From positions 3,472,001 through 3,536,000 of the forward strand of contig NZ_CP013380.1 of the NCBI RefSeq assembly GCF_001513745.1: 64,000 bases of DNA, written 5' to 3'. The translations under genes and the position numbers were made by a program. Every line of letters begins with the position of its first letter. Position 1 is the stretch's first letter. This stretch comes from Burkholderia humptydooensis (GTDB lineage Bacteria > Pseudomonadota > Gammaproteobacteria > Burkholderiales > Burkholderiaceae). The notes under the pieces are model-generated. The model ran no database searches and was not told the DNA's origin. It saw nothing but the letters and a program-made list of their open reading frames with translations. Shown here one piece after another: positions 26,026 through 35,516 of this stretch.

Positions 26026-26168
26026 CATCTTCTTTCATCCGGACTATGACCGTCGGCTCTGGCATCGCACCAGATCTGCTGACCCCGCGCATCGCGCGGG
26101 CGCTCGCGGGCTCGCCGGCAACATGCCGGCCTACCGCCGGTGGGGAATTTCGCCCCGCCCTGAAGACG
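26026..26168 (-). promoter_or_regulatory. FMN riboswitch (RFN element) upstream of ribB
   Basis: On the minus strand the conserved RFN blocks appear in order. First is CTTCAGGGCGGGGCG, then AATTCCCCACCGGCGGTA, GAGCCCGCGAGCGCC and GGTCAGCAGATCTGGTG. It ends with CCAGAGCCGACGGTCATAG and TCCGGATGAAAGAAGA. This is nearly the family consensus. It lies about 140 bases upstream of the ribB start and would repress it when FMN binds. Confidence 0.96.
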
Positions 26169-26305
26169 CACTGATTGCCGGACGAACCGGCCGGTGAAGC
26201 ATACAACAGCTACGGATTCTCCGCAGCGGGAACCCGACAAGGCCCTACTGACGAATCCGTCTAAACCGCGCCGCGCGCAGGCGCGCTGCGAATCGCGACA
26301 TCACG

Positions 26306-26974
26306 TCACGCCGGCACGTGCCAGCGCGGCGGCACTTCGGCGTTCACCGTCACGCGGAACGCGCGCGCCTCGGTGTCGCCCGGGTTGCGCAGCGCGTACG
26401 GCTGATCGGCGTCGAAGACGATCGCGTCGCCCGTCGCGAGCAACTGGCGGCGATCGTGGATGCTGACTTCGAGCGTGCCTTCGCTGACGACGAGATTCAC
26501 GCTGGTGCCGGGCGCGCGCGGCGCGCCGGGCTCGGTGTGCAGGGGCGCGATCCGCAGCTCGTGGAACTCGGCGACTGCGGGCTCGCCTTCCGGATACAGC
26601 GCGCGCGCGGAGAAGCGCCCGTTCGAGCTGACGACGCGCACCGCGCGCTCGGCGCTCAAATGCTCGAAGCCGTTGACCGCATGGCGGCGCAGGAACGCGG
26701 CGACCGACACCTTCAGCGCGGCCGCGACCTTGCAGAGCACCTTGATCGACGGCACGCTGCGCGCCGATTCGATCTGCGCGAGCATCGCGCGGGACACGCC
26801 GGAGAGCCGCGCGAGCGCGTCGAGCGACAATTGGCGTTCCGCGCGCAGCCGCGCGAGATTCACGCCGACGAGCCGCTCGAGCGCATCGAACGACGCGTGC
26901 GACGCATCGGCGTCGGCCGCCGCAGCGGCATCCGGTGAAGACACATCGCGCACAAGCGCCAACGGTGAATGCAT
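26306..26974 (-). CDS. XRE-family transcriptional regulator with C-terminal cupin domain
   Basis: 222 residues. Residues about 35-95 are a helix-turn-helix (VGVNLARLRAERQLSLDALARLSGVSRAMLAQIE). Residues about 125-215 are a cupin barrel (HELRIAPLHTEPGAPRAPGT to GDAIVFDADQPYALRNPGDTEARAF). In this family (PuuR/SutR-like) the cupin senses a small ligand. No operator was identified. It is followed, across the ribB leader, by the riboflavin gene. Upstream on the same strand, 133 bases away, is an MFS exporter gene it could regulate. Confidence 0.85.
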   Translation of the reverse strand: MHSPLALVRDVSSPDAAAAADADASHASFDALERLVGVNLARLRAERQLSLDALARLSGVSRAMLAQIESARSVPSIKVLCKVAAALKVSVAAFLRRHAVNGFEHLSAERAVRVVSSNGRFSARALYPEGEPAVAEFHELRIAPLHTEPGAPRAPGTSVNLVVSEGTLEVSIHDRRQLLATGDAIVFDADQPYALRNPGDTEARAFRVTVNAEVPPRWHVPA

Positions 26975-27107
26975 GACGTCGCCTCCAGGGCCCGAGCGGG
27001 CCCAGCGGTTTCAGGTGAGGCAAAGACTAACATCCGCTACGGGGCCATCAAACAAAGTTATCTTCACACTGTTATCAGGATCGCAGAGGACTGCGTTTTG
27101 CAATGCG

Positions 27108-28280
27108 TCATTGCGCCGTTGCAGCCGCACCCGATGAGACGCGCGTATCGAGCCGCGCGGCGAGCACCGTGACCGCGAGCGCGGCGAGCGTGACGACGGC
27201 CGCCACCCAAGGCAGCGCGTCGAGCGGCACCCCGTGCGAAAGCGCGACGCCGCCCAGCCATGCGCCGCCCGCATTGCCGACGTTGAACGCGCCGATGTTC
27301 AGCGTCGACGCGAGATTCGGCGCGTGCGCGGCCTTCTCGACGACACGAGACTGTAACGGAGGAACCGTCGCAAAAGCAGCGCCTCCCCAGACGAACACGG
27401 TGACGGCGGCCGCGGCGGGCAGATGGCTCGTCTTCGCGAACACCGCCATCACGGCGATCAGGGCGACGAGAATCGCGATCAGCGACGGCATCAGGGCGCG
27501 ATCCGCGAGCCGGCCGCCGATCATGTTGCCGACCGTGAGCCCGGCGCCGAACAGCACGAGCACGAGCGACACCGCGTGCGGCGAGAAGCCCGTCACGTCC
27601 TCGAGGATCGGCGCGATGTAAGTGAACACGACGAACACGCCGCCGAAGCCGAGCACCGTCATCGCGAGCGCGAGCCACACCTGCGGCTCCTTGAGCACGC
27701 GCAGCTCGCGGCCGAGCGCCGCGCCCGCCGCGTCGCGCTGCTTCGGCACGAGCGCGGCAATGCCGGCGAGCGCCGCGACGCCGAGCGCCGCGACGATCCA
27801 GAACGTCGCCCGCCAGCCGAGCGTCTGACCGACGAAGGTGCCGAACGGCACGCCGAGCACGTTCGCGAGCGTGAGCCCCGTGAACATCAGCGCGATCGCG
27901 CTCGCGCGCCTGTCGACGCTCACGAGCGATGCGGCGACGACCGCGCCGATGCCGAAGAACGAGCCATGCGCGAACGACGTGACGACGCGCGCGATCATCA
28001 GCATCCCGTAGCTCTGCGCGAGCGCGCACAGCACGTTGCCGGCGATGAAGATCGCCATCAGCAGTTGCAGTGCGGCCTTGCGCGGCATCCGGCTCGTCAG
28101 CACGGCGAGGAGCGGCGCGCCCGCGGCGACGCCGAGCGCATAGCCGCTCACGAGGAGGCCGGCGGACGGCAGCGTGACCGCGAGGTCGCGCGCGACGTCG
28201 GGCAACAGGCCCATGATGACGAATTCGGTGGTGCCGATGGCGAACGCGCTGATCGCGAGCGCGAGTAACGGTAAAGGCAT
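27108..28280 (-). CDS. MFS exporter, AraJ/YdhP-like (DHA1 family)
   Basis: 390 residues with twelve transmembrane helices. The start MPLPLLALAISAFAIGTTEFVIMGLLPDVA (ATG 28280, GGAGCG upstream) is characteristic of the AraJ/YdhP/NepI subfamily of arabinose-efflux-like exporters. The loop motif between helices 2 and 3 is RMPRKAALQL. Substrates in this group are sugars, nucleosides or drugs; none can be assigned. Divergent from a LysR regulator, the usual arrangement for regulator-controlled efflux. Confidence 0.85.
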   Translation of the reverse strand: MPLPLLALAISAFAIGTTEFVIMGLLPDVARDLAVTLPSAGLLVSGYALGVAAGAPLLAVLTSRMPRKAALQLLMAIFIAGNVLCALAQSYGMLMIARVVTSFAHGSFFGIGAVVAASLVSVDRRASAIALMFTGLTLANVLGVPFGTFVGQTLGWRATFWIVAALGVAALAGIAALVPKQRDAAGAALGRELRVLKEPQVWLALAMTVLGFGGVFVVFTYIAPILEDVTGFSPHAVSLVLVLFGAGLTVGNMIGGRLADRALMPSLIAILVALIAVMAVFAKTSHLPAAAAVTVFVWGGAAFATVPPLQSRVVEKAAHAPNLASTLNIGAFNVGNAGGAWLGGVALSHGVPLDALPWVAAVVTLAALAVTVLAARLDTRVSSGAAATAQ

Positions 28281-28425
28281 GAGACGCTCCGGTGCGGGAC
28301 GGACGCGGCGCGACCCATGCCGCACCGCATCAAAAAATCTGACGAGCGCGCATTGTCCCGAATCCGAAGATTTTTGATAATTGGCGTAGCATTTGAATCA
28401 TTTTCAAAAATTATCTGGAAATAGC

Positions 28426-29358
28426 ATGGATCAACTGGGCGACATCCGCTTGTTCGTCGAGGCGGCGGAGCTCGGCAGCCTGTCGGCCGCCGGGCGCAAG
28501 CTGAACCTGACGCCCGCCGCAGCGAGCGCGCGGCTCGCGAAGCTGGAGGCGCAAGTGTCGACGCGCCTGTTCGAGCGCTCGACGCGGCGGCTGCGGCTCA
28601 CCGACGAGGGCCGCCTATACCTGAACTGCTGCCGGCAAGCGCTGCGGGCGCTCGACGACGCGGACGCGATGCTGCAGGAAGGGCGCAACGTCGTGAGCGG
28701 CAAGGTGCGGCTGTCGTCGACGGCGGATTTCGGGCGCAATCAACTGCTCGACTGGCTCGACGAATTCAACGCGCGCTATCCGGACGTGACGTTTTCGGTG
28801 ACGGCATCGGATTCGTCGTCGAATCTGTGGCAAGACGAGATCGATCTCGCGATCCGCTTCGCCGCGCCGCCCGACGGCGCGCTGATCGCGCGGCGGCTCG
28901 CGGCGAACCGGCGCGTGCTGTGCGCGTCGCCCGCGTTCGTCGACAAGTACGGCTCGCCGAAGGAGCCGCTCGATCTGGCCCGCTTTCCATGCAACGTGAT
29001 CACGGTCGCGTCGGGACCGATCAACGTGTGGCGCTTCACGCGCGGCGACGACACGCAGACCTACACGGTGCCGCTCGCAACCGCGCACGAGACGAACGAC
29101 GGCGGCCTCACGCGCGAATGGACGATCCGCGGTTACGGAATCGCGCTGGAATCGATCTGGGACATCGCGCGCGACGTCCGCGCGGGCCGGCTCAAGGTGC
29201 TGCTGCCCGAGTGGCGGCACCACGACGCGCCGCTGCACGCGATCTATCACAGCAAGCGTTACATGGCGCCGCGCGTGCGGGTGCTGCTCGATTTTCTCGT
29301 CGAGCGCTTCGCGCGGGAGGAAAAGGCGCTCGAGGATCTATTGAACGCGTGCCGGTGA
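28426..29358 (+). CDS. LysR-family transcriptional regulator
   Basis: 310 residues. N-terminal winged helix-turn-helix (IRLFVEAAELGSLSAAGRKLNLTPAAASARLAKLE) and a C-terminal type-2 periplasmic-binding-like effector domain from about residue 90. The subtype resembles CrgA/DsdC-like regulators common in Burkholderia. ATG 28426 chosen; the frame opens at ATG 28393. It is divergent from the MFS exporter gene with 145 AT-rich bases between, so it probably controls that gene. Confidence 0.88.
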   Translation: MDQLGDIRLFVEAAELGSLSAAGRKLNLTPAAASARLAKLEAQVSTRLFERSTRRLRLTDEGRLYLNCCRQALRALDDADAMLQEGRNVVSGKVRLSSTADFGRNQLLDWLDEFNARYPDVTFSVTASDSSSNLWQDEIDLAIRFAAPPDGALIARRLAANRRVLCASPAFVDKYGSPKEPLDLARFPCNVITVASGPINVWRFTRGDDTQTYTVPLATAHETNDGGLTREWTIRGYGIALESIWDIARDVRAGRLKVLLPEWRHHDAPLHAIYHSKRYMAPRVRVLLDFLVERFAREEKALEDLLNACR

Positions 29359-29398
29359 CGCCGGGCCAGCCTGCCCCGCCCGGCGGGGCCTGAAAAGC

Positions 29399-29404
29399 TA
29401 TAAT
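29399..29404 (+). promoter_or_regulatory. Candidate -10 box for miaB operon
   Basis: A perfect TATAAT preceded by AAAGC in an otherwise GC-rich region, 120 bases before miaB. No consensus -35 at 17 bp. A GC hairpin at 29373-29389 just upstream may end the LysR transcript. Confidence 0.4.
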
Positions 29405-29524
29405 GGAAAGCTTTCCCGGCGGCATCTTCCCGTACGCATCGCGCGGCTGGCGGCGCGCTGATCCGTCCCCCTGATTCATTTTGAACGACGCCCCCAGGTC
29501 AACCACTGCGAACGGCGAATCCTC

Positions 29525-30910
29525 ATGACCAAGAAAGTTTACGTAAAGACCTTCGGCTGCCAGATGAACGAGTACGACTCCGACAAGATGGTCGACGTGC
29601 TCAATGCGGCCGAAGGGCTGGAGAAGACCGACACCCCGGAAGACGCGGACATCATCCTGTTCAATACCTGCTCGGTGCGCGAAAAGGCGCAGGAGAAGGT
29701 GTTCTCCGATCTCGGCCGCGTGCGCGAGCTGAAGGAGGCGAAGCCGGATCTGCTGATCGGCGTGGGCGGCTGCGTCGCGAGCCAGGAAGGCGCGTCGATC
29801 GTCGCGCGCGCGCCGTACGTCGACCTCGTGTTCGGCCCGCAGACGCTGCACCGCCTGCCGCAGATGATCGACGCGCGCCGCGAAAGCGGCCGCGCGCAGG
29901 TCGACATCACGTTCCCGGAGATCGAGAAGTTCGATCACCTGCCGCCCGCGCGCGTCGAGGGCCCGAGCGCGTTCGTGTCGATCATGGAAGGCTGCTCGAA
30001 GTACTGCAGCTACTGCGTCGTGCCGTACACGCGCGGCGACGAAGTCTCGCGCCCGCTCGACGACGTGCTGACCGAGATCGCCGGCCTCGCCGATCAGGGC
30101 GTGCGCGAAGTCACGCTGCTCGGCCAGAACGTGAACGCCTACCGTGGAAAATTCGGTGGCGCGCTGCCGGCGGGCGCGCACGACGTCGCCGATTTCGCGA
30201 CGCTGATCGAATACGTCGCCGACATCCCCGGCATCGAGCGGATCCGCTACACGACGTCGCACCCGAAGGAATTCACGCAGCGCCTGCTCGACGTCTACGC
30301 GAAGGTGCCGAAGCTCGTCGACCATCTGCACCTGCCCGTCCAGCACGGCTCGGATCGCATCCTGATGGCGATGAAGCGCGGCTACACGGTGCTCGAATAC
30401 AAATCGTTGATTCGCAAGCTGCGCGCGATCCGCCCGAACCTGTCGCTGTCGACGGACATCATCGTCGGCTTCCCCGGCGAGACCGAGGCCGACTTCGACA
30501 AGACGATGGCGCTCGTGCACGAGATGAGCTACGACACGAGCTTCTCGTTCATCTACAGCCCGCGCCCCGGCACGCCGGCCGCGAGCCTCGCCGACGACAC
30601 ACCGCGCGGGGTCAAGCTCGAACGCCTGCAACATCTGCAGGCGACGATCGAGGAGAACGTCGCGCGCATCAGCCAGTCGATGGTCGGCAGGGTCGAGCGG
30701 ATCCTCGTCGAGGGGCCGTCGCGCAAGGACCCGAACGAGCTCGCGGGCCGCACCGAGAACAACCGGGTCGTGAATTTCCCCGCGCCGCTCGCGGCGCACT
30801 CGCGCCTGATCGGCCAGATGATCGACGTGAAGATCAATCACGCGTATCCGCACTCGCTGCGCGGCGAGCTCGTGCTCGCGCACGACGGCGCGAGCGCCGC
30901 CACGCACTGA
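29525..30910 (+). CDS. miaB: tRNA-2-methylthio-N6-dimethylallyladenosine synthase
   Basis: 461 residues. The N-terminal MTTase domain carries the three cluster cysteines ([26 protein letters not shown]). The radical-SAM core has [15 protein letters not shown], and a C-terminal TRAM domain is present (residues about 385-455). The enzyme methylthiolates i6A37 in tRNAs reading UNN codons. Start ATG 29525. It begins the conserved miaB-ybeZ-ybeY order and is followed after 23 bases by ybeZ. Confidence 0.96.
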   Translation: MTKKVYVKTFGCQMNEYDSDKMVDVLNAAEGLEKTDTPEDADIILFNTCSVREKAQEKVFSDLGRVRELKEAKPDLLIGVGGCVASQEGASIVARAPYVDLVFGPQTLHRLPQMIDARRESGRAQVDITFPEIEKFDHLPPARVEGPSAFVSIMEGCSKYCSYCVVPYTRGDEVSRPLDDVLTEIAGLADQGVREVTLLGQNVNAYRGKFGGALPAGAHDVADFATLIEYVADIPGIERIRYTTSHPKEFTQRLLDVYAKVPKLVDHLHLPVQHGSDRILMAMKRGYTVLEYKSLIRKLRAIRPNLSLSTDIIVGFPGETEADFDKTMALVHEMSYDTSFSFIYSPRPGTPAASLADDTPRGVKLERLQHLQATIEENVARISQSMVGRVERILVEGPSRKDPNELAGRTENNRVVNFPAPLAAHSRLIGQMIDVKINHAYPHSLRGELVLAHDGASAATH

Positions 30911-30933
30911 CGCTACAGGAACCCGACGCCACT

Positions 30934-32013
30934 TTGAAAACTGCTCAAGCACTGGAATTCACCGCGCCGCGCGACGACAACGCGCGCCTCGCGAATCTCT
31001 GCGGCCCGCTCGACGAAAATCTGCGGCAGATCGAACAGGCGCTCGACGTGACGCTCTCGCGGCGCGGCCACCGGATCGCGATTCGCGGCCGCGGCGCGAG
31101 AACCGCGCTCGTGGCGCTCGAGAACTTCTACAACCGCGCGCGCGATCCGCTGTCGGTCGACGACATCCAGCTCGCGCTCGTCGAGGCCCGCCATCCGGGC
31201 AATCCGCGGCGCAGAGGCAACGGCGAAGGCGAAGGCGAAGGCGAAACCGAAGCGCTCGACGTGCGCTTTCGCGGCGATCCGGACCATCCGTTCGACGAGC
31301 CCGTCGTGCACATCGGCGAAGCGCCGCACGCCGACGAAGCGGCGCCGAAGCTCTACACGCGCCGCGCCGATCTGCGCGGGCGCACGCCCGCGCAGCGCGA
31401 GTATCTGAAGCAGATCCTGTCGCACGACGTCACGTTCGGCGTCGGGCCGGCGGGCACCGGCAAGACGTATCTCGCGGTCGCGTGCGCGGTCGACGCGCTC
31501 GAGCGCGACCAGGTCAAGCGCATCGTGCTGACGCGCCCGGCCGTCGAGGCGGGCGAGCGGCTCGGCTTCCTGCCGGGCGACCTCGCGCAGAAGGTCGATC
31601 CGTACCTGCGGCCGCTCTATGATGCGCTGTACGACCTGCTCGGCTTCGACAAGACCGCGAAGATGTTCGAGCGCCAGATGATCGAGATCGCGCCGCTCGC
31701 GTACATGCGCGGCCGCACGCTGAACCACGCGTTCATCATCCTCGACGAGGCGCAGAACACGACGCCCGAGCAGATGAAGATGTTCCTCACGCGGATCGGC
31801 TTCGGCTCGAAGGCGGTCGTCACGGGCGACACGAGCCAGGTCGACTTGCCGCGCGGGCACAAGAGCGGGCTCGTCGAGGCGCAGCAGGTGCTCTCCGGCG
31901 TGCGCGGCATCGCGCTCACGCGCTTCACAAGCGCGGACGTGGTCCGGCATCCGCTCGTCGCGCGGATCGTCGAGGCTTACGACGAGTTCCACGCGCAGCA
32001 CAAGGACGAATAA
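30934..32013 (+). CDS. ybeZ: PhoH-like ATPase (YbeZ)
   Basis: 359 residues from a TTG start at 30934; AGGA lies 13 bases upstream, so the start is not fully secure. An N-terminal KH-like region is followed by a linker with repeated Gly-Glu, then the PhoH ATPase domain: Walker [50 protein letters not shown] and [10 protein letters not shown]. It probably acts with YbeY in ribosome and RNA quality control. The linker is encoded by a hexanucleotide repeat at about 31221-31246. Confidence 0.93.
   Translation: MKTAQALEFTAPRDDNARLANLCGPLDENLRQIEQALDVTLSRRGHRIAIRGRGARTALVALENFYNRARDPLSVDDIQLALVEARHPGNPRRRGNGEGEGEGETEALDVRFRGDPDHPFDEPVVHIGEAPHADEAAPKLYTRRADLRGRTPAQREYLKQILSHDVTFGVGPAGTGKTYLAVACAVDALERDQVKRIVLTRPAVEAGERLGFLPGDLAQKVDPYLRPLYDALYDLLGFDKTAKMFERQMIEIAPLAYMRGRTLNHAFIILDEAQNTTPEQMKMFLTRIGFGSKAVVTGDTSQVDLPRGHKSGLVEAQQVLSGVRGIALTRFTSADVVRHPLVARIVEAYDEFHAQHKDE
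31221..31246 (+). repeat. Coding hexanucleotide tandem repeat in ybeZ
   Basis: Four near-exact copies of GGCGAA in tandem encode a Gly-Glu run in the linker between the KH-like and ATPase regions. Such a repeat can gain or lose units without a frameshift. Confidence 0.7.
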
Positions 32014-32624
32014 GCGGGGCGGAGACGGGCGAGCCGGTCCGGTGGGCGGCCGACGCGGTCGGCAGACGGCCGCGGTCGCGCGACGCGCTCGGCGAGCCGC
32101 GCGCTCCATGCACCGTGTCCGCTTTGCGCCGTTCGTTCAGGCGCTTGATCATCGGGGCACGGGCCCATTTGGGCCCATTGGGCCCATTGGGCCCATTGGG
32201 CCGATAGGGCCGATGGGTCACTTTGATCGCCGGGATGTCCGATCGATCGTTCGCCGTTCGCATTGCAACAGCATCGATCAGAACCGCGCAGCCGTGGGTG
32301 ATCATCGGATTCCGAGCCACACGGCGCCATGCTTGCCGATCCCGCGTCGTTCCTTCGACAACCGCGCGCCGGCCGGCGCCGCGCCCGGGCGATGCTCTCC
32401 AGCCGGGCGAGGCGCACGCGCGACGCATATCGGCGAACCGTCGACCGCGCATCGGCCATTCGCGTCGCAAAATGCCTGCCGCCACACCGCCCGCAGCGCC
32501 ACCCGCCGGCATTCCGAACGGCCCCGCGCCGGTCGCTCGCCGGCCTGCGGCGATCGGCGAAACGCCCTCCGGACGCTCGTCCGTTTGGTGTATCCTCAAC
32601 CGCGTTCAAACCGACGTCAGCGTG
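32014..32624. other. Long spacer between ybeZ and ybeY
   Basis: About 610 bases. Open frames on both strands have poor composition and no ribosome site. The only clear structure is the 9-bp tandem repeat at 32161-32215. In most relatives ybeZ and ybeY are closely spaced, so this is unusually long. Confidence 0.5.
32161..32215. repeat. 9-bp tandem repeat (minisatellite)
   Basis: Six units of about nine bases: four of GGGCCCATT, the first followed by an extra T, then two diverged units GGGCCGATA and GGGCCGATG. It is non-coding and likely variable in copy number between strains. Confidence 0.85.
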
Positions 32625-33431
32625 ATGAAATCGTCCCGTTCCTCCAAGTCCGTACGCGCCGAAGCGGCGCAACCCGAGTGTCCCCGCCTGTCGCTGTTCG
32701 ATGCGAAGGGCAAAGTCAGGACGGTCGAAGCGCAGGCGCTGCGCGTCGATTTCGCCGACGGCCGCAGCCTGACGTTCGACCTGTCCGGCAGTTCGGGCGA
32801 CGCGGCCGTCGCGATCGTCGCGCAGCACGCGGACCCGTCGCGGCGCGCGACGATCGCGCTGCGCCCCGAGCACTACGATAGCGTGACGGTCGAAGCCGGC
32901 GCCGACGAGAACCCCGGCTTCGCGCACGACGAGGCGGGCGACATGGGCGAGGCGGGCGAAGACGCGCCGGACCGCGAGCCCGAGCTCGATCTCGCGGTTC
33001 AGTACGGCGACGAGATCGGCGACGCGCAGCGCAAGCCGCTGCCCAAGCGCAAGGTGATCGCCGAATGGCTCGAACCCGCGATCTTCTCCGACGCTCAGTT
33101 CACCGTGCGCTTCGTCGGCGCCGACGAGGGGCGCGCGCTCAACCACAGCTATCGGCACAAGGACTACGCGACGAACGTGCTGACCTTCGCGTACGGCGAG
33201 GAGCCGGACGGCGTCACGGTCGCGGATCTCGTGCTGTGCTGCCCCATCGTCGAAAAGGAAGCGCGAGAGCAGGGCAAGACGCTCGTCGCGCATTACGCGC
33301 ATCTGCTCGTGCACGGCGCGCTGCACGCGCAGGGCTACGACCACGAGCGCGGCGAAGAAGACGCGGCCGAGATGGAAGCGCTCGAAATCGACATCCTCGC
33401 GAAGCTCGGCTTCCCGAATCCGTACCGCTGA
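32625..33431 (+). CDS. ybeY: Endoribonuclease YbeY with N-terminal extension
   Basis: 268 residues from ATG 32625 (GTG at 32622 also possible). The YbeY domain is C-terminal (about 120-268), with the metal site [11 protein letters not shown] and the upstream motifs [19 protein letters not shown] and [13 protein letters not shown]. YbeY trims 16S rRNA and degrades defective ribosomes using a zinc ion. The first 120 residues are not part of the usual YbeY protein (about 150 residues). They are a basic start, a short beta-rich section ([22 protein letters not shown]) and an acidic linker. A later start would remove them. Confidence 0.88.
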   Translation: MKSSRSSKSVRAEAAQPECPRLSLFDAKGKVRTVEAQALRVDFADGRSLTFDLSGSSGDAAVAIVAQHADPSRRATIALRPEHYDSVTVEAGADENPGFAHDEAGDMGEAGEDAPDREPELDLAVQYGDEIGDAQRKPLPKRKVIAEWLEPAIFSDAQFTVRFVGADEGRALNHSYRHKDYATNVLTFAYGEEPDGVTVADLVLCCPIVEKEAREQGKTLVAHYAHLLVHGALHAQGYDHERGEEDAAEMEALEIDILAKLGFPNPYR

Positions 33432-33459
33432 TTGGCGCCGCGCTGACCGCTCCGCCGCC

Positions 33460-34092
33460 GTGAACCGCTCCGCCTCCACCCGCTGCCCCTATCCTCCGTC
33501 GCTCGGCGAGGCGCGCCACCTGAGCGACGACGAGCTCGCGGCATCGCTCGACGCGACGCTCGCCGGCTGGGATCGCACGAGCGACCTGTGGCTGTTCGGC
33601 TATGGCTCGCTGATCTGGAACCCGGGGATGCCGGCCGTCGAGGCGCTGCGCGCGAAGGTCCACGGCTACCACCGCGGGCTCTACCTGTGGTCGCGCGTGA
33701 ACCGCGGCACGCCCGAGCAGCCTGGGCTCGTGCTCGCGCTCGACCGCGGCGGCTCGTGCACGGGGCTCGCGTTCCGGCTCGCCGGCGGCACCGCGGTGGC
33801 GCACCTCGAAGCGCTCTGGCGGCGCGAGATGGCGATGGGCTCGTACCGGCCTGCATGGCTGCCGTGCGCGCTCGCGGGCGGCGAGCGGGTCCGCGCGCTC
33901 GCGTTCGTGATGCGGCGCGACGTGCCGACCTACACCGGCAAGCTGACCGACGACGTCGTGAGAGCCGTGTTCGGCTGCGCGAGCGGCCGCTACGGCACGA
34001 CGCTCGACTACGTGAGCCGCACCGTCGATGCGCTGCGCGACAGCGGAATGCCCGACCGCGCGCTCGAAGCGCTGCTCGCGCGCTGCCGGTAG
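33460..34092 (+). CDS. chaC: Glutathione-specific gamma-glutamylcyclotransferase (ChaC)
   Basis: 210 residues from GTG 33460. The ChaC signature YGSLIWNPGM is at about 48-57, followed by GYHRGLYLWSRVNRGTPEQPGLVLALDRGG and, in the middle, the active-site Glu region LEALWRREMAMGSY. It cleaves glutathione to 5-oxoproline and Cys-Gly in the cytoplasm. It lies 28 bases after ybeY and may be co-transcribed with it. The IS element sits about 120 bases downstream. Confidence 0.88.
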   Translation: MNRSASTRCPYPPSLGEARHLSDDELAASLDATLAGWDRTSDLWLFGYGSLIWNPGMPAVEALRAKVHGYHRGLYLWSRVNRGTPEQPGLVLALDRGGSCTGLAFRLAGGTAVAHLEALWRREMAMGSYRPAWLPCALAGGERVRALAFVMRRDVPTYTGKLTDDVVRAVFGCASGRYGTTLDYVSRTVDALRDSGMPDRALEALLARCR

Positions 34093-34211
34093 ATGCCGGT
34101 AGCCGCCGGAGGCTGAAGCGTTCGAAGCCATCGGCCGTCGGCGAACGCGAACGCGGACGGCCAGTGCGACGAGCGGCCGCGCGCGCCGCATCGCATCCGC
34201 CGCTTTTTTTT

Positions 34212-34233
34212 GGTTCATCGCGGATTACCGGGG
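34212..34233 (+). repeat. Left terminal inverted repeat of the ISL3 element
   Basis: Begins GGTTCATCGCGGATTACCGG. It includes the transposase stop codon, three bases from the element end. Confidence 0.9.
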
Positions 34234-35435
34234 AACGCGGCGCGGATCTTGAGAAAGAAGTATTCCTCGTCGCGGTACCCGTAAGCCCGACGCTTGATGA
34301 CCTTGATGGTGTTGTTGATGCCTTCGACGATGCTGGTATTAAGCGGATGTCGGCAGCGGGCCACGATTCCGTGCCAGTAACCCTGCAGGCGCTGCGCAAA
34401 CAGTTGCAGCGCGGCAATTCCGCTTTGCCGGGCTTGCTCGATCCATTGTTCCCAGGCCTTTTCCGCCCAGGCAGGCTTGCGGTAGAACCAGAGCCGCTTG
34501 AGTTCGTCACGTAGCACGTAGACGCACAACAATGGCTGATTGGCGGCCAGCAGTTCCTTCAGATGCACGGACTGCTCGGGCTTCAGGTTGTGGCGGTTGC
34601 GCAGCAGCAACCAGCGGCTGGACTTCAGGACCTTCCGGGCCGGCCGGTCATGGCGCAACTGATTGGCCTGATCGACCCGTACCCGATCGATCACCTCACG
34701 CCCGTACTTGGCCACGACGTGGAACAGGTCGTAGACGACCTCAGCCTGCGGACACTGCGCTTTGATCTCCAACTCGTAGGCCGTGGTCATGTCGATGGCC
34801 ACTGCTTCGATGCGCTCGGCAACACCCTGGGGAAGCTGTTCGAAGAAGGCTCTGGCCGTCTCGCGCGAGCGTCCCGCTCCAATCCAGAGCACTTGCCGAC
34901 CAATCGGATCGACCACCACCGTGGCGTAGCGATGACCTTTATGGAGCGCGAACTCGTCCATCGCCAGATAGCGGATCGTCGACCAGTCAGGATCAGCCAC
35001 ACGCGCTCGCAAGCGCATCTTGTCGATCGATTTGACCGTGTGCCAGCCCAAATCGTAGAAGGCGGCGACCGCCTGCACGCTGGCCGCCTGCAGCAGTTTC
35101 TCGCAGGCCTTGGCAAATCGCTCCGTCACTCGCTGGTAACGGCCCAGCCACGCCAGTTTCTCCAGTCGCGGACCGCCGCAGCGTTCGCACCAGACTCGGC
35201 GGCGGGGGACGTGCAGTACCACCCGGTACTCGAACAGTGGCAGATCGCGCACCCGGCGAACCGTCGTCTCATGAATCTGCTGGCAGCGTGCACCGCACTG
35301 TTCGCAGTACATGACCTTGCTGACCGGCTTCAAATACAGCGACAGCGTACGGCCTTCTCCTTCCGGCCATTCCACCCCCTCTAACCGATAGCCGGTCCAG
35401 CAACCCAGTGCTTGAAGTGCCTTGCGATCGAGCAA
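34215..35435 (-). CDS. ISL3-family transposase
   Basis: 406 residues from a TTG start at 35435 with AGGAGG five bases upstream. The N-terminal zinc-binding region has CEQCGARC and CERCGG. The DDE catalytic region contains AMDEFALHKGH, AVAIDMTTAYE, DLFHVVAKYGREVIDRVR and, near the C-terminus, the Glu in NTSIVEGINNTIKVIKRRAYG. It catalyses cut-and-paste transposition of the element. The reading frame is uninterrupted and should be active. Confidence 0.95.
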   Translation of the reverse strand: MLDRKALQALGCWTGYRLEGVEWPEGEGRTLSLYLKPVSKVMYCEQCGARCQQIHETTVRRVRDLPLFEYRVVLHVPRRRVWCERCGGPRLEKLAWLGRYQRVTERFAKACEKLLQAASVQAVAAFYDLGWHTVKSIDKMRLRARVADPDWSTIRYLAMDEFALHKGHRYATVVVDPIGRQVLWIGAGRSRETARAFFEQLPQGVAERIEAVAIDMTTAYELEIKAQCPQAEVVYDLFHVVAKYGREVIDRVRVDQANQLRHDRPARKVLKSSRWLLLRNRHNLKPEQSVHLKELLAANQPLLCVYVLRDELKRLWFYRKPAWAEKAWEQWIEQARQSGIAALQLFAQRLQGYWHGIVARCRHPLNTSIVEGINNTIKVIKRRAYGYRDEEYFFLKIRAAFPGNPR

Positions 35436-35494
35436 TTCTGCCTCCTGACCTCCTTAAAGTCAGGCGTCAGGTTACGCAATCGCCATCAAACCCT

Positions 35495-35516
35495 CCACGG
35501 TTTCCTGCGATGAACC
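35495..35516 (-). repeat. Right terminal inverted repeat of the ISL3 element
   Basis: On the minus strand it begins GGTTCATCGCAGGAAACCGT, matching the left end at the first ten bases. Confidence 0.9.

Larger units (their letters stand above)
34212..35516 (-). mobile_element. Intact ISL3-family insertion sequence, 1305 bp
   Basis: Bounded by 22-bp imperfect inverted repeats (34212-34233 and 35495-35516; 17 of 22 positions match, the first ten perfectly: GGTTCATCGC). It is flanked on both sides by TTTTTTTT (34204-34211 and 35517-35524), a perfect 8-bp target duplication, as ISL3 elements make. It carries one complete transposase gene. Intact ends, gene and duplication suggest recent insertion. 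Confidence 0.93.

Noticed and set aside
32161..32215. The 9-bp tandem repeat as a CRISPR array
   Set aside because: Units are contiguous with no spacers and no cas genes are present.
31925..32599. A 224-residue minus-strand frame in the ybeZ-ybeY spacer
   Set aside because: It overlaps the end of ybeZ, reads through the tandem repeat as Gly-Pro-Asn repeats and has no start signal.
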